Below, one piece after another: positions 43,784 to 53,796 of a stretch of DNA of 64,000 bases. The DNA comes from DGNJ01 sp002388905 (GTDB lineage Bacteria > Pseudomonadota > Gammaproteobacteria > Pseudomonadales > Porticoccaceae): the NCBI GenBank assembly GCA_036843405.1, contig DAITSJ010000008.1:1-64000 (forward strand), in the 5' to 3' direction. The first letter of the stretch is position 1; every line of letters starts with the position of its first letter. The notes under the pieces are model-generated. The model was given only the letters and a program-made list of their open reading frames with translations, had not been told where the DNA came from and made no database searches. A program made the translations under genes and the position numbers.

Positions 43784-45838
43784 TTAGAAAACTTTTTCGA
43801 GCCCCAGGTAAAGGGCGCGGGGTTTACCGGGGAAATACCGATCACCGCCAAAGGTAGTGAAGTCGGCGCGTTCCGCATACTCGGTGTCGAAGAGATTAAA
43901 CAGTTTTGCCGATACCACCCAGGCTGGTGCAGGCTGCCAGCGGGCACGCAGATGAAAGAGGTCGTGGCCCTCGTAGCGGTGACGGTTTTCCGGGTCCGTG
44001 TAATACGCACCCATACGCAGCCATTCCAACTCCGCGCGGGCGTTGTCGGCAAAATCCCAGCCCAGCTGCACGTTGGCAAAATGGTGGGGCGCTGTATCCA
44101 CGTCATTGCCGTGAATATCGACCCCCGACTGGATGTCGTGGTAGGCGTACCGGTGTCGGGCCACGGTGCCGGCAATATGAATATCCCAGGCCGGCGCGAA
44201 ACGGTAGTTGACTGCCAGCTCCAGGCCATGGTGTTCCGTCTCACCGTCGCTGACATTAAAGAAATCGCTGTTCCGGAATATAACGTTGTCCTTGCGCATG
44301 GTGTAGGCCACCACTTCGTAGTGGAAGGCTTTTCCGCCACCGCGCATTCCGACTTCCAGTGAATCGAGTTGCTCGGAGTTCAGGTCCGCCACTCGCTGAC
44401 GCCGCTGTAGCCGATAAAGCTCCGTAGTCTGGGGTGCCCGAAACCCCCGGGACAGGGTCGCAAACAACTGGTGCCCCCCGTCAAACTGGTAAAGGAAGCC
44501 AAGATTCGGGGACCAGTTCTGGAAGTCATCGTCACGGTCGGCAGGTCGGCTATAGCGACATCCGGTATCACCGGCAAAAACGCAGGCGGTTCCATCATCG
44601 CGAGTGCGCCCTGCCAGCATGCGGTTATCGTAATCGTACTCCATGGTTTCGAAGCGCAGGCCGGCGGTGAGCTGCCACCTGCGGTGAAACTGCCATCGCC
44701 ACTGAAGGAAAGGCGCCAACTGGTATGCGCTTACCTCGTAATCATAGTGCTTGCCCTGAGGGATTGTGGCGCGAAGGAAGGAAGAACCCTGGGTCGGTGC
44801 ATCCTGGCTTTGCTTTAACCAGCCACGGGTATATTCCATGTCAAGACCGGCGACCAGGCGATTTTCCTCGGAGCCCAGATAGACAGCACTCTGTAACCCG
44901 GCGCTGCGCTGTCCGTTTTCTTCCAGCGGTGTTCCCGGCAAAAAGTGCATGAGGAAATCCATACTGCTGTGTCGGAGATAGGGTGTAACAACCCAGTTCC
45001 GCCCGGCACCGCCGCTTTTCTCGATGCGCGACCATAAGCGCACCGCCGAGGCATCCCGGTAGGCTTCGGGGTTGGGGTTGGTTTTTACCCGATCATCGTC
45101 CTTGTAGGCATCCTCACCCACCAGATACCCGGCGGTTTCCTGGTTCAGGTTGACGGCGGTCATTCCCGAAGTAATCTGGATATCGCTTCCCCGATGGCGA
45201 TGGCGCAGGCTCAGTTTCTGCTGGTCTACGCCGGAGCTTTCCCGGTAGCCGCCGTCATGGTCCCCGGTAAAGCTGAACGCAAAATCCTCCCAACCGCGGG
45301 AAAACTGAATACGCCCATAATCCCAGGGACCGGCCAGCAAACCCAGTCGCCCGGGCCGCTCAAAGTCCGCGGGCGCAATGACGTTAACCACGCCGTGCAT
45401 GGCATTGGAGCCGTACAGCGCGTTGGCCGGTCCCCGGATGACCTCTATGCGGGCGGCCTGCTCGCTGTGCGCTTCGAATAACTCATTGACATTACAAAAC
45501 CCCGCCGGCCGCAGGGGTATGCCGTCCTCGGCCATGAGGAAACTGCCACAGGCGCCGGCACCGGTGAGTACCGGCGAGCGAATGGCGGGCAGATATTCCT
45601 GGCCACTATTGCGGTGCATGTCGACGCCGGGAACCTGGACCAGCGCTTCCTGGATATGTGCGTGAGCGACCATATCCAGGGCTTCCCGGTCGAGCACCGC
45701 GATATTGCCAATGGTCTCCGCCACCTTCGATTCCCGGCGGGTAACGGAGACAACGATTTCCGTCATGGCCACCGCCGCGACGTCCGCACAGGTCAGAGCC
45801 ATGGTAAGGACAGCTGTCCACCCCAGGTTATGTTTCAT
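43784..45838 (-). CDS. TonB-dependent receptor (second in window)
   Basis: A 684-residue outer-membrane receptor. Signal peptide to about residue 23, TonB-box-like TEIVVSVTRRESK, plug (VQVPGVDMHRNSGQ, IEVIRGPANALYGSNAMHGVVNVI), barrel, and a C-terminal strand ending in Phe (YLGLEKVF). The plug has two cysteines (GAGACGSFLM, PAGFCNVNEL) that may form a disulfide loop. Size and plug wording are like siderophore or metal-chelate receptors; the ligand is not determinable. It starts 11 bases after the orn stop on the same strand. Confidence 0.92.
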   Translation of the reverse strand: MKHNLGWTAVLTMALTCADVAAVAMTEIVVSVTRRESKVAETIGNIAVLDREALDMVAHAHIQEALVQVPGVDMHRNSGQEYLPAIRSPVLTGAGACGSFLMAEDGIPLRPAGFCNVNELFEAHSEQAARIEVIRGPANALYGSNAMHGVVNVIAPADFERPGRLGLLAGPWDYGRIQFSRGWEDFAFSFTGDHDGGYRESSGVDQQKLSLRHRHRGSDIQITSGMTAVNLNQETAGYLVGEDAYKDDDRVKTNPNPEAYRDASAVRLWSRIEKSGGAGRNWVVTPYLRHSSMDFLMHFLPGTPLEENGQRSAGLQSAVYLGSEENRLVAGLDMEYTRGWLKQSQDAPTQGSSFLRATIPQGKHYDYEVSAYQLAPFLQWRWQFHRRWQLTAGLRFETMEYDYDNRMLAGRTRDDGTACVFAGDTGCRYSRPADRDDDFQNWSPNLGFLYQFDGGHQLFATLSRGFRAPQTTELYRLQRRQRVADLNSEQLDSLEVGMRGGGKAFHYEVVAYTMRKDNVIFRNSDFFNVSDGETEHHGLELAVNYRFAPAWDIHIAGTVARHRYAYHDIQSGVDIHGNDVDTAPHHFANVQLGWDFADNARAELEWLRMGAYYTDPENRHRYEGHDLFHLRARWQPAPAWVVSAKLFNLFDTEYAERADFTTFGGDRYFPGKPRALYLGLEKVF

Positions 45839-45849
45839 GGCACCTTCAT

Positions 45850-46416
45850 TCAGGATTGGATGTTGAAGAAATGTTCCCGGTAATAAGCAAGCTCGGCGAT
45901 GGAGTCATGAATGTCGTCCAGGGCCAGGTGACTGCCTTTTTTGGTAAAACCGTCGAGAATACCGGGCTTCCAGCGCCGGGCGATTTCCTTGACGCTGCTT
46001 ACGTCCAGGTTGCGGTAGTGGAAGAAGCGTTCGAGTTCGGGCATTTCCCTGGCGAGAAAGCGTCGATCCTGGCAAATTGAATTACCGCACATGGGCGAGG
46101 TCCTGGCATCCACCCAGGGTCGCAGGAAATCCAGGGTGCGCGCCTGTGCCTCGGCGGCGGTGATCTCGCTGCGCCGGACCCGGTCGATCAGGCCGGATTG
46201 ACCGTGCTGGCGCGTATTCCATTCATCCATACCCTCCAGCACCGAATCGGGTTGGTGTATGGCGAGCACCGGCCCTTCCGCCAACACCCGGAGATCCGCG
46301 TCGGTGACCACAGTGGCAATCTCGATAATGACATCGTTGTCCGTATCCAGACCGGTCATCTCCAGATCGATCCAGATGAGGTTAAGGCTGTCTTTGCTGT
46401 CGCTTGCGCGCGTCAT
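45850..46416 (-). CDS. orn: Oligoribonuclease
   Basis: DEDDh-type 3'-5' exonuclease that degrades two- to five-nucleotide RNAs, including pGpG from cyclic di-GMP breakdown. The 188-residue length is normal. Exo motifs are visible: IWIDLEMTGLD (Asp/Glu), GNSICQDRRFL (Asp), and the DDIHDSIAEL...YYREHFF end with the catalytic His and Asp. Divergent from rsgA, as is common in gammaproteobacteria. Essential in many of them. Confidence 0.96.
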   Translation of the reverse strand: MTRASDSKDSLNLIWIDLEMTGLDTDNDVIIEIATVVTDADLRVLAEGPVLAIHQPDSVLEGMDEWNTRQHGQSGLIDRVRRSEITAAEAQARTLDFLRPWVDARTSPMCGNSICQDRRFLAREMPELERFFHYRNLDVSSVKEIARRWKPGILDGFTKKGSHLALDDIHDSIAELAYYREHFFNIQS

Positions 46417-46529
46417 TTTTGATCCTTTATCCGGAGTACGCCGTCCCGGTGGAAAAGCGGTCCGGCGTCCCGTGTGTTTCTTTGATACATTATGCTATAT
46501 CCTTGCCCCCCATTCAGCTAGGGATTCCC

Positions 46530-47534
46530 GTGGGCAAACGCAAACTGACAATCCAGCAGCAACGTCGCATCCGTGAGCGGCGCCGGGACGGCGGTTCGCC
46601 CAGCCCCGCGGAAATGGCGGCAGATCGCGCCCTGGGACCCGAGCGCGAAGGCGTAGTGATTACCCGCTATGGGTCCCAGGCCGACGTCCTGCCCCCCGAT
46701 TTTTCCGCTGACGATCAACCGCAGCGTTGCCATATCCGGGCCAACCTCACCGACCTGGTTACCGGCGACCGTATCGTCTGGCGCGAGGGCCACGATACCG
46801 GCGTGATCGAAAGAGCCCGGACCCGCCAGACTATCATGGCTCGTCCCGACAAACAGGGTCGAAGCAGGCCGGTGGCCGCCAACGTCGATCGCATCGCCGT
46901 GGTTATTGCCCCCGAACCACGTCCCCACGCCAGCCTCATTGACCGCTATCTGGTCGCTGCCGAAACCCAGGGTATCCGCCCGCTGATCATTCTCAACAAG
47001 GTGGACCTGCTGACCGGGCCGGATGCCGGCCACCTGAAAGCCCTGCTGGATACCTATGCCGAACTGGACTACGAGGTGCTTCGGGTCTCAGCGAGGAACG
47101 GCGACGGCATGGGCCCCCTGTTCGCGTACCTGGCGGATCACACCAGCGTGCTGGTGGGCCAATCCGGTGTCGGCAAGTCGACGCTGGTCAATATTCTCTG
47201 CCCCGGCGCCGCCGCCACGGTGGGGTCCCTCTCCGAACAGGCTGCCAAGGGCCGGCACACCACGACCAGCGCCACGCTGTACGCCATGCCCAACGGCGGC
47301 CGGCTCATCGATTCACCGGGAATTCGCGAGTTCGGCCTCTGGCACCTGGACACCCGGGCCGTGGCCGAAGGTTTTGTGGAATTCCGCCCCGTGCTGGGCG
47401 GTTGCCGGTTTCGCGACTGCCGCCACCTGGACGAACCCGGCTGCGCGGTGCTTGAGGCGGCGGCCCGGGGACAAATCCAGGCCCGGCGGCTTGCCAGCTA
47501 TCAGCACATCGTCCGAGAATTGCTAGACCATTGA
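46530..47534 (+). CDS. rsgA: Ribosome small-subunit biogenesis GTPase RsgA
   Basis: Circularly permuted GTPase that helps late 30S maturation. 334 residues: a basic N-terminus and OB-fold, then the permuted G-domain with G4 NKVDLL first, G1 GQSGVGKST, G3 DSPGIREFG, and a C-terminal zinc domain (GGCRFRDCRHLDEPGCAV). The start is GTG at 46530; the longer open frame upstream lies in the orn promoter area. Thirteen bases separate it from the rhodanese gene, so the three genes to psd are likely an operon. Confidence 0.95.
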   Translation: MGKRKLTIQQQRRIRERRRDGGSPSPAEMAADRALGPEREGVVITRYGSQADVLPPDFSADDQPQRCHIRANLTDLVTGDRIVWREGHDTGVIERARTRQTIMARPDKQGRSRPVAANVDRIAVVIAPEPRPHASLIDRYLVAAETQGIRPLIILNKVDLLTGPDAGHLKALLDTYAELDYEVLRVSARNGDGMGPLFAYLADHTSVLVGQSGVGKSTLVNILCPGAAATVGSLSEQAAKGRHTTTSATLYAMPNGGRLIDSPGIREFGLWHLDTRAVAEGFVEFRPVLGGCRFRDCRHLDEPGCAVLEAAARGQIQARRLASYQHIVRELLDH

Positions 47535-47547
47535 CAGAGGTATCGTC

Positions 47548-48360
47548 ATGCCCCCTACCCTGCCCCGACTAATGGAGCCCGAGCAACTCAATGCAGAACT
47601 CGGCGAGCCAATGCTCATCATCGATCTGTGCCGGGACGCCAACTACGACAAGGGCCATATTCCCGGCGCCGTGCATGTTGCTCCGGCCGAACTGATGGAC
47701 GGCGGCGGGCCCGCACCGGGCAAGCTTCCCGACAAAAAACGCCTCGATGCCCTCGCCACGCGGCTGGGCCTGACTCCCGACCTGCCGGTGGTGGTATACG
47801 ACGACGAGGGCGGTGGCTGGGCGGGCCGGATGATCTGGACCCTGGATGTTATTGGTCATGACAGGTGGTCCTACCTGAATGGCGGCCTTGTCGCCTGGAA
47901 GGGCGAAGGCTATCCCCTGGAGACACAGCCCTGCTATCCGGAGCCCGTGCCCCAGACAGTGGATATCGACAGGCGCTATATCGCCGAGGTCGACGATATA
48001 GTGCCACGTCTCGAGGAGCCGGATTTCCGGGTATGGGATGCCCGCAGCCGGGCCGAATACGAAGGTGCCCGGTCGGCATCCCGGCGCGCCGGCCACATTC
48101 CCGGCGCTGTCCACTGTGAGTGGACGGAACTCATGGATCCATCACGCCACTACCGGATCCGGGAGGATGCCCGCGACTATCTTGCCGATCGGGGACTTAC
48201 GCCAGATCGGGAAATCGTCACCCATTGCCAGAGTCACCACCGTTCCGGCTTCACCTACCTGGTGGCGAGACTTATGGACTATCCCCGAATCCGGGGTTAC
48301 CACGGTTCCTGGTCGGAATGGGGAAATCGCGACGACACGCCGGTGGCAACGGGGCCATGA
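47548..48360 (+). CDS. Rhodanese-type sulfurtransferase (two-domain)
   Basis: Transfers sulfane sulfur from thiosulfate or 3-mercaptopyruvate to an acceptor. Tandem rhodanese domains of 270 residues: the first is catalytically silent (IIDLCRDANYDKGHIPGAVHV), the second has the active-site loop with Cys227 in THCQSHHRSG and the domain signature WDARSRAEYEG, HIPGAVHCEW. The loop length fits thiosulfate sulfurtransferase. ATGA overlap with psd downstream shows translational coupling, an arrangement also known in pseudomonads (rhdA-psd). Confidence 0.93.
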   Translation: MPPTLPRLMEPEQLNAELGEPMLIIDLCRDANYDKGHIPGAVHVAPAELMDGGGPAPGKLPDKKRLDALATRLGLTPDLPVVVYDDEGGGWAGRMIWTLDVIGHDRWSYLNGGLVAWKGEGYPLETQPCYPEPVPQTVDIDRRYIAEVDDIVPRLEEPDFRVWDARSRAEYEGARSASRRAGHIPGAVHCEWTELMDPSRHYRIREDARDYLADRGLTPDREIVTHCQSHHRSGFTYLVARLMDYPRIRGYHGSWSEWGNRDDTPVATGP

Positions 48361-49208
48361 ACAGACACGGTCGCGAACTCTATATCGCCCTGCAACGACT
48401 GCTGCCCCAGCACGCCCTGTCCCGGTTGCTGGGCAAAGTCGCGGACGCCCGGACCCCCTGGCTCAAGAACCTGTTGATACGCCGCGCCATCGCCCATTAC
48501 GGTATTGATCTGGAAGAGGCCGAGGTCCAGGCCATCGAACAGTATCCCAGCTTCAACAGCTTCTTTACCCGGGCTCTGAAGGAGTCGGCCCGGCCCATTG
48601 AAGGGGGCAAGGACGACATTATCTCGCCGGCAGACGGCACCCTGAGCCAGATTGGCCATATCCGCGACGGCGAAATCTACCAGGCCAAGGGATCCTGGTT
48701 TTCCACCCGCCGGTTACTGGGGTGCGACCCCGAAACCGCCAGGCGCTTCGACGGAGGCAGCTTCGCCACTGTTTATCTCGCGCCCCGGGACTATCACCGG
48801 GTCCATATGCCGGTCTCCGGGAAACTGGTGGCCAGCCACTATATCCCCGGCCGGCTGTTTTCCGTTAATACCACCACCGTTTCGCAGGTGCCCAGACTCT
48901 TCGCCCGTAACGAACGGCTGGTCTGTTTTTTCGAAAGCGAAGAGAGACTGGTAAGCGTGGTGCTGGTAGGCGCCATCTTCGTGGCCGGCATCGAAACCCG
49001 CTGGCGCCCCCACTACCCTCCCGGAAAATTGCTCGAAGAGTATTTCGACACACCACGGGCGTTCGGGCGCGGCGAGGAGCTGGGTCGATTCCGCTTCGGG
49101 TCGACGGTGATCGTGGCAATGGAGGAAGGGGCTCAATGGCTCCCCGAGCACCGGGCCGGGGAGCGAATCAAGATGGGCGAGCTTCTGGGCAGGCGAAAAA
49201 ACGGGTAA
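48357..49208 (+). CDS. psd: Phosphatidylserine decarboxylase proenzyme
   Basis: Makes phosphatidylethanolamine at the inner membrane. 283 residues. The proenzyme self-cleaves at the FGST site: Gly248-Ser249, with Ser249 becoming the pyruvoyl group. Conserved segments include SFNSFFTRALK, ISPADGTLSQIG and YLAPRDYHRVHMPVSGKL with the catalytic His. The start is the ATG at 48357, overlapping the rhodanese stop. It converges with the HD-GYP gene, 7 bases apart. Confidence 0.96.
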   Translation: MNRHGRELYIALQRLLPQHALSRLLGKVADARTPWLKNLLIRRAIAHYGIDLEEAEVQAIEQYPSFNSFFTRALKESARPIEGGKDDIISPADGTLSQIGHIRDGEIYQAKGSWFSTRRLLGCDPETARRFDGGSFATVYLAPRDYHRVHMPVSGKLVASHYIPGRLFSVNTTTVSQVPRLFARNERLVCFFESEERLVSVVLVGAIFVAGIETRWRPHYPPGKLLEEYFDTPRAFGRGEELGRFRFGSTVIVAMEEGAQWLPEHRAGERIKMGELLGRRKNG

Positions 49209-49215
49209 CCCAAGT

Positions 49216-50646
49216 CTAGCGGGACAGGCGCTCCTTGAGACTGGCAAAAAAGCCACCCGCTGGCTTATCGACCGCCTCCTGCCGTACCACGTCGCGAAGG
49301 AAGAGCGCCGATATACTGCCCATATCGATGTCGTAACCGGTGGGCTCCAGATCCCTGGCAATGGCGAGGCGGTCACTGGTCGAAATATTGTCGCGGCCAC
49401 TGCGCACGAGCAGGTTTCGGCTCTCCCGCTGCTCCTTCAGGTCGATAATAATGCAGTTCTTGTTAAGATCGCCGCCCATTCTGTCAAGCACGGCCAGGCG
49501 CGGCGTCAACCGGGATTCCGGATGCTGCTCGAGCACCACACCGATATCCCCCGAGGTCAGTTCCACCAGGGTTCCCGGCGGATAGAGACCAATGGACTGG
49601 ATAAATTTGACCACCAGGTCGTCCTGGAACTGCTTGTCGCGCATGTTGTAGAGCAGGCTCACCGCCTTTGAGGGCGCCATCGGTTCACGGCTCTCCCGGG
49701 GGTTGACCACGGCGTCATAGGTCGTGGCTATGCCGGCGATACGCGCCAGAAGGGGAATCTTGTTGCCCACCAGGCCTTCGGGAAAGCCGCTGCCGTCGTA
49801 GCGTTCGCGATGGTAGCGCACCACGGATATTATCCGGGGTTCGATACTGCGACTCTGGCGCAGCATCTCGACACCGTATTCCACGAACTTGCGGTACTCG
49901 GCTTCTTCCTCCGGGGTACGCCGGGGATTGCGCAGGATCTGGTTGGGAATCTTGACCTTGCCCACGTCCTTGAGCAGGGTTCCCAGGCACAGGATCGTAA
50001 TCTCATCCTTGGGCATTCCCGCATACCGGGCAAACTGCACCGCCCACATGGCCGAGCGCAGGGTGTGGTCATGGGTATGCTGGTCCTTGCTGCGCAACCG
50101 CAGGAGCCAGGTGAAGGCATCGGGGCAACGAAGGATACTGGCCACCATGCCATCCACGTTCTTTTTCAATTCCCGCATATCGACCTGCTTGCCCTTGACC
50201 ACCATTTTTGTCGCCAGCGCCAGATTGCCCTTAAGCTCGCGGATAATCTTTTCCGCCCGTGCCGCTTCCATCCTGACCGGCACCACAGTCTCGTAGACCC
50301 CCTTTCGGATGGGGATCGGCGTGGGGGTGAAATCCGACATGGTGGCCGATGACCGTCGGTCCGGCGAGGGCTTGTGGATTACATCCGCGGGAGCATCGGC
50401 CACCTTCCGGGCCTCGCCCCCCTTGAGGGTGACCTGAGCATCGAAGGGGTTAAGTGGGCCCTTGCCCTTGGTGACATCGATGTAGACGTGGCTGCAATAG
50501 TTCTTCAGCGCGGCAATGTCTTTGGGCGCGCGTACATGAAAACCCTGCAGAGGGAAGGGCGTTTGCGACCAGGGCCGATCAAGCCCGGACACATACATGC
50601 CCAGCGTCAGGTCCTGCACCTTGATTTGTACTTGTTTGATCGACAT
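49216..50646 (-). CDS. Degenerate HD-GYP-domain protein with DUF3391 N-terminus
   Basis: 476 residues. The N-terminal DUF3391 region (QIKVQDLTLGMYVSGLDRPW, FHVRAPKDIAALK) is typical of HD-GYP cyclic di-GMP phosphodiesterases. The HD-GYP domain is altered at catalytic positions: LLKDVGK with Lys226-Asp227 where the metal-binding HD is expected, YHRERYDGSGFP instead of HHERxDGxGYP, so a metal His and the GYP Tyr are both changed. It is therefore probably not an active phosphodiesterase and may bind nucleotide or protein instead. ATG 50646 follows GGAGGTCGAGG. A C-terminal extension of about 100 residues has no known motif. Confidence 0.9.
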   Translation of the reverse strand: MSIKQVQIKVQDLTLGMYVSGLDRPWSQTPFPLQGFHVRAPKDIAALKNYCSHVYIDVTKGKGPLNPFDAQVTLKGGEARKVADAPADVIHKPSPDRRSSATMSDFTPTPIPIRKGVYETVVPVRMEAARAEKIIRELKGNLALATKMVVKGKQVDMRELKKNVDGMVASILRCPDAFTWLLRLRSKDQHTHDHTLRSAMWAVQFARYAGMPKDEITILCLGTLLKDVGKVKIPNQILRNPRRTPEEEAEYRKFVEYGVEMLRQSRSIEPRIISVVRYHRERYDGSGFPEGLVGNKIPLLARIAGIATTYDAVVNPRESREPMAPSKAVSLLYNMRDKQFQDDLVVKFIQSIGLYPPGTLVELTSGDIGVVLEQHPESRLTPRLAVLDRMGGDLNKNCIIIDLKEQRESRNLLVRSGRDNISTSDRLAIARDLEPTGYDIDMGSISALFLRDVVRQEAVDKPAGGFFASLKERLSR

Positions 50647-50826
50647 AGCCTCGACCTCCTCCCGATCCGGGATGCGCATCACCGACGCGGCAACACCCGA
50701 CGGCCAGTCCTGAGTGTTCCCTGCAAAAATAATTACAGGTTAATAGTAAACCTGCGGGACCGCCTTGCAAGCGAAAGGGTACAGTCGGTCCTATTTACCG
50801 ACAGACGTTACCACAAGCTTTATAAG

Positions 50827-51888
50827 CTAGTGATATTTCTCAGAATTTTTGTGAACTGCATCAACAAACACCCGCACTCTGTCGGGGTCGATGTCCGGGG
50901 TAATACCGTGGCCGAGATTGAACACATGGCCGCTGCCGGCACCGAAATCGCCGAGAATGTGCTGCACCTCACGTTCGATGACTTCGGGAGTAGCCCGCAG
51001 TACGGCAGGATCCATATTGCCCTGCAGGGCCACCCGGTCGCCAACCCGGCGGCGCGCATCCCCGACCCCGGTGGTCCAGTCCACCCCGATAGCGCTACAG
51101 CCGGTGCCGGCGATATCCTCCAGCCAGTGGCCGCCACCCTTGGTGAACAGGATGACCGGCACCCGGCGACCTTCTGATTCGGGAATAAGGTTGTCGACAA
51201 TCCGCTTCATGTAGGCCAGGGAGAACTCCCGATAGGCGCGATCACTCAGGACCCCGCCCCAGGTATCGAAAATCTGCACCACCTGAGCACCGGCCCGGAT
51301 CTGGCCATTGAGATAACCGGCCACGGAAAGGGCAAGCTTGTCCAGGAGCCGGTGCATCGCCGCCGGGCGGTTATAGAGCCAATCCTTGCTCTTTTTGAAC
51401 TCCCGTGTGCTACCGCCCTCGATCATGTAAGTGGCGAGCGTCCACGGGCTTCCGGAAAAGCCGATCAGCGGTACGCTGCCATTCAGCTCCCGGCGGATGG
51501 CCGTTACGGCGTCCAGGACATAAGGAAGATCCTTTTCGGTATCCACCACCGCCAGGTTGTCGACAGCATCCTCATCGGATACCGGCTTGCGGAATTTGGG
51601 GCCCTCGCCGGGCTCGAAGTAGAGCCCAAGGCCCATGGCATCGGGGATGGTGAGGATATCGGAAAAGAGGATGGCCGCATCCAGGGCGTAGCGGCGAAGG
51701 GGCTGGAGGGTCACCTCGCAGGCCAGTTCGGTATTCTTGCACAGGGACAGGAAATCCCCCGCCTGGCCTCGCACCTCCCTATATTCGGGCAAGTAGCGAC
51801 CGGCCTGGCGCATCATCCATACCGGCGTGTATTCCACCGGCTGGCGCAACAGCGCGCGGAGGAAGGTATCATTTTTAAGTTCAGTCAT
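50827..51888 (-). CDS. hemE: Uroporphyrinogen decarboxylase
   Basis: Removes four carboxyl groups from uroporphyrinogen III to give coproporphyrinogen III in heme synthesis. 353 residues. Signature PVWMMRQAGRYLPEYR near the N-terminus holds the substrate-binding Arg residues; GFSGSPWTLATYMIEG and the C-terminal HVFNLGHGITPDIDPD are also family hallmarks. ATG 51888 begins the conserved domain; an upstream frame extends to 51972 without family similarity. It follows gltBD, as in many gammaproteobacteria. Confidence 0.97.
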   Translation of the reverse strand: MTELKNDTFLRALLRQPVEYTPVWMMRQAGRYLPEYREVRGQAGDFLSLCKNTELACEVTLQPLRRYALDAAILFSDILTIPDAMGLGLYFEPGEGPKFRKPVSDEDAVDNLAVVDTEKDLPYVLDAVTAIRRELNGSVPLIGFSGSPWTLATYMIEGGSTREFKKSKDWLYNRPAAMHRLLDKLALSVAGYLNGQIRAGAQVVQIFDTWGGVLSDRAYREFSLAYMKRIVDNLIPESEGRRVPVILFTKGGGHWLEDIAGTGCSAIGVDWTTGVGDARRRVGDRVALQGNMDPAVLRATPEVIEREVQHILGDFGAGSGHVFNLGHGITPDIDPDRVRVFVDAVHKNSEKYH

Positions 51889-52107
51889 TTTGGCGCCTGG
51901 CGTCTCATTCTGACGCGTCGGTTGCTGCGGATTTACCCTTGCTTGTGCCGCGTCACGTGCCGGCAGGAACAAGGTATTCTGGGCTCTGGATGGATTTGCC
52001 GCTGACCGATCAGGACGGCCCTTCGCGCGCGTCTAATGTCCTGTGGGATGACTCGCTCTGACAGCAAACTGATCACCGCAGGGCACCAAGGCTTTTCCAA
52101 CCCCAGG

Positions 52108-53526
52108 TCAGACGTCCAGGTAATCCAGAATGCCCTCACCCGCCTGTCGGCCTTCCCAGACAGCGGTAACCACCAGGTCGGAACCCCTGACCATATCACC
52201 ACCGGCGAAAATCTTGGGATTCGAGGTCTGGAACTTGAACTCCTGGTGTTCGGGAGCAACGACACCTTGCCAGTCGTTAAGGTCGATACGATGGGACTCG
52301 AACCAGGGTGCGGGACTGGGGCGAAAGCCAAACGCAATCAGAACCACGTCGGCGGGGAGGACCTCCTCGCTGCCCGGAATAGCCTCCGGATGCTGCCGGC
52401 CACTCTCATCCGGTTCCCCCAGGCGGGTTTCGACCATCTTGACGCCTTCTACCTTGCCGTCGCCGACAATTTCCACCGGCTGGCGGTTGAACAGGAACCT
52501 GACGCCCTCTTCCTTGGCATTTTTCACCTCCCGGCGTGAGCCGGGCATGTTGACTTCGTCGCGTCGGTAGGCACAGGTGACGCTGGCGGCACCCTGGCGA
52601 ATCGATGTGCGGTTGCAGTCCATGGCGGTATCGCCCCCGCCCAGTACCACGACATGCTTGCCTTCCACGTCGACGAATTCCTCGGGGTTTTTCTCCCAGC
52701 CCTGGCGGCGGTTGACGTTGGCCACCAGGAACGGGAGGGCCTCGTGGACGCCGGGCAAATCCTCGCCGGGGAAGCCGCCACGCATATAGGTGTAGGTGCC
52801 CATACCCAGGAACACCGCATCGTATTCCTCGGCAATTTCGTCAAAGGTTATATCGGCGCCGACATCGGTATTGAGGCGAAACTCGATACCCATTTCCTCC
52901 ATGACCTGGCGGCGGGTGGCCATCACGGATTTTTCCAGCTTGAATTCGGGGATACCGAAAGTGATGAGGCCGCCGATCTCGGGATAGCGGTCGAAAACCA
53001 CGGGTTTGACCCCGGCCCGCACCAGCACGTCAGCACAGCCCAGACCCGCCGGCCCGGCCCCGATAATGGCGACCTTCTTGTCGGTCCACTCCACCCGGGA
53101 CATATCGGGCCGCCAGCCCATGGCAAAGGCGGTATCGGTAATGTACTTTTCGACGCTGCCGATGGTTACCGCCCCGAACCCGTCGTTAAGGGTACAGGCC
53201 CCTTCACAGAGCCTGTCCTGCGGGCAGACACGGCCACAGACTTCCGGCAGGGTATTGGTCTGGTGGCAAAGTTCCGCCGCCTCGATGATATTGCCCTCCG
53301 AGACCAGCTTCAGCCAGTTGGGGATATAGTTGTGCACCGGGCACTTCCACTCACAATAGGGGTTGCCGCACTCGATGCAGCGATGCGCCTGGCTGGCGGC
53401 CTGTTTTTCCTTAAAAGGCTCGTAGATTTCAACGAACTCAGCGCGCCGGGCATCGATGGGTTTTTTGGGCGGATCTTCCCGCTCCACATCGATAAACTGG
53501 AAATTGTTGTTCAATCGTTCAGCCAT
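52108..53526 (-). CDS. gltD: Glutamate synthase (NADPH) small subunit
   Basis: Takes electrons from NADPH through FAD and two Fe-S clusters to the GltB subunit. 472 residues. The N-terminal Fe-S domain has CIECGNPYCEWKCPVHN and CGRVCPQDRLCEGAC, then the FAD site VAIIGAGPAGLGCAD and the NADPH site VVVLGGGDTAMDC. Complete. A 270-base gap separates it from gltB upstream on the same strand; no gene is seen in the gap. Confidence 0.97.
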   Translation of the reverse strand: MAERLNNNFQFIDVEREDPPKKPIDARRAEFVEIYEPFKEKQAASQAHRCIECGNPYCEWKCPVHNYIPNWLKLVSEGNIIEAAELCHQTNTLPEVCGRVCPQDRLCEGACTLNDGFGAVTIGSVEKYITDTAFAMGWRPDMSRVEWTDKKVAIIGAGPAGLGCADVLVRAGVKPVVFDRYPEIGGLITFGIPEFKLEKSVMATRRQVMEEMGIEFRLNTDVGADITFDEIAEEYDAVFLGMGTYTYMRGGFPGEDLPGVHEALPFLVANVNRRQGWEKNPEEFVDVEGKHVVVLGGGDTAMDCNRTSIRQGAASVTCAYRRDEVNMPGSRREVKNAKEEGVRFLFNRQPVEIVGDGKVEGVKMVETRLGEPDESGRQHPEAIPGSEEVLPADVVLIAFGFRPSPAPWFESHRIDLNDWQGVVAPEHQEFKFQTSNPKIFAGGDMVRGSDLVVTAVWEGRQAGEGILDYLDV

Positions 53527-53796
53527 GGGATTAAAACCTCGCTATCCCGCGTATTCTGTGAGTTGCCGTGCAGTTTGCGTCGCCGGGATCGGGCTCGGGA
53601 CATGTTCGCGACCGACGGACGCAACGGTTCCCGCGCCGGAGGGAGCTGCGCGCAATGCCTGGCAGTACAGGCGGAACGCCGAAAAACAGGATCGTAGCAT
53701 ACCGCCGTTGAGTCCAAATGCACCGGAAGCCATTGTTAGTAAGCCCTCACTTTCGACTTTCCGAACAGATTTCGAGGGGGTTGAGGGAGACACGGA

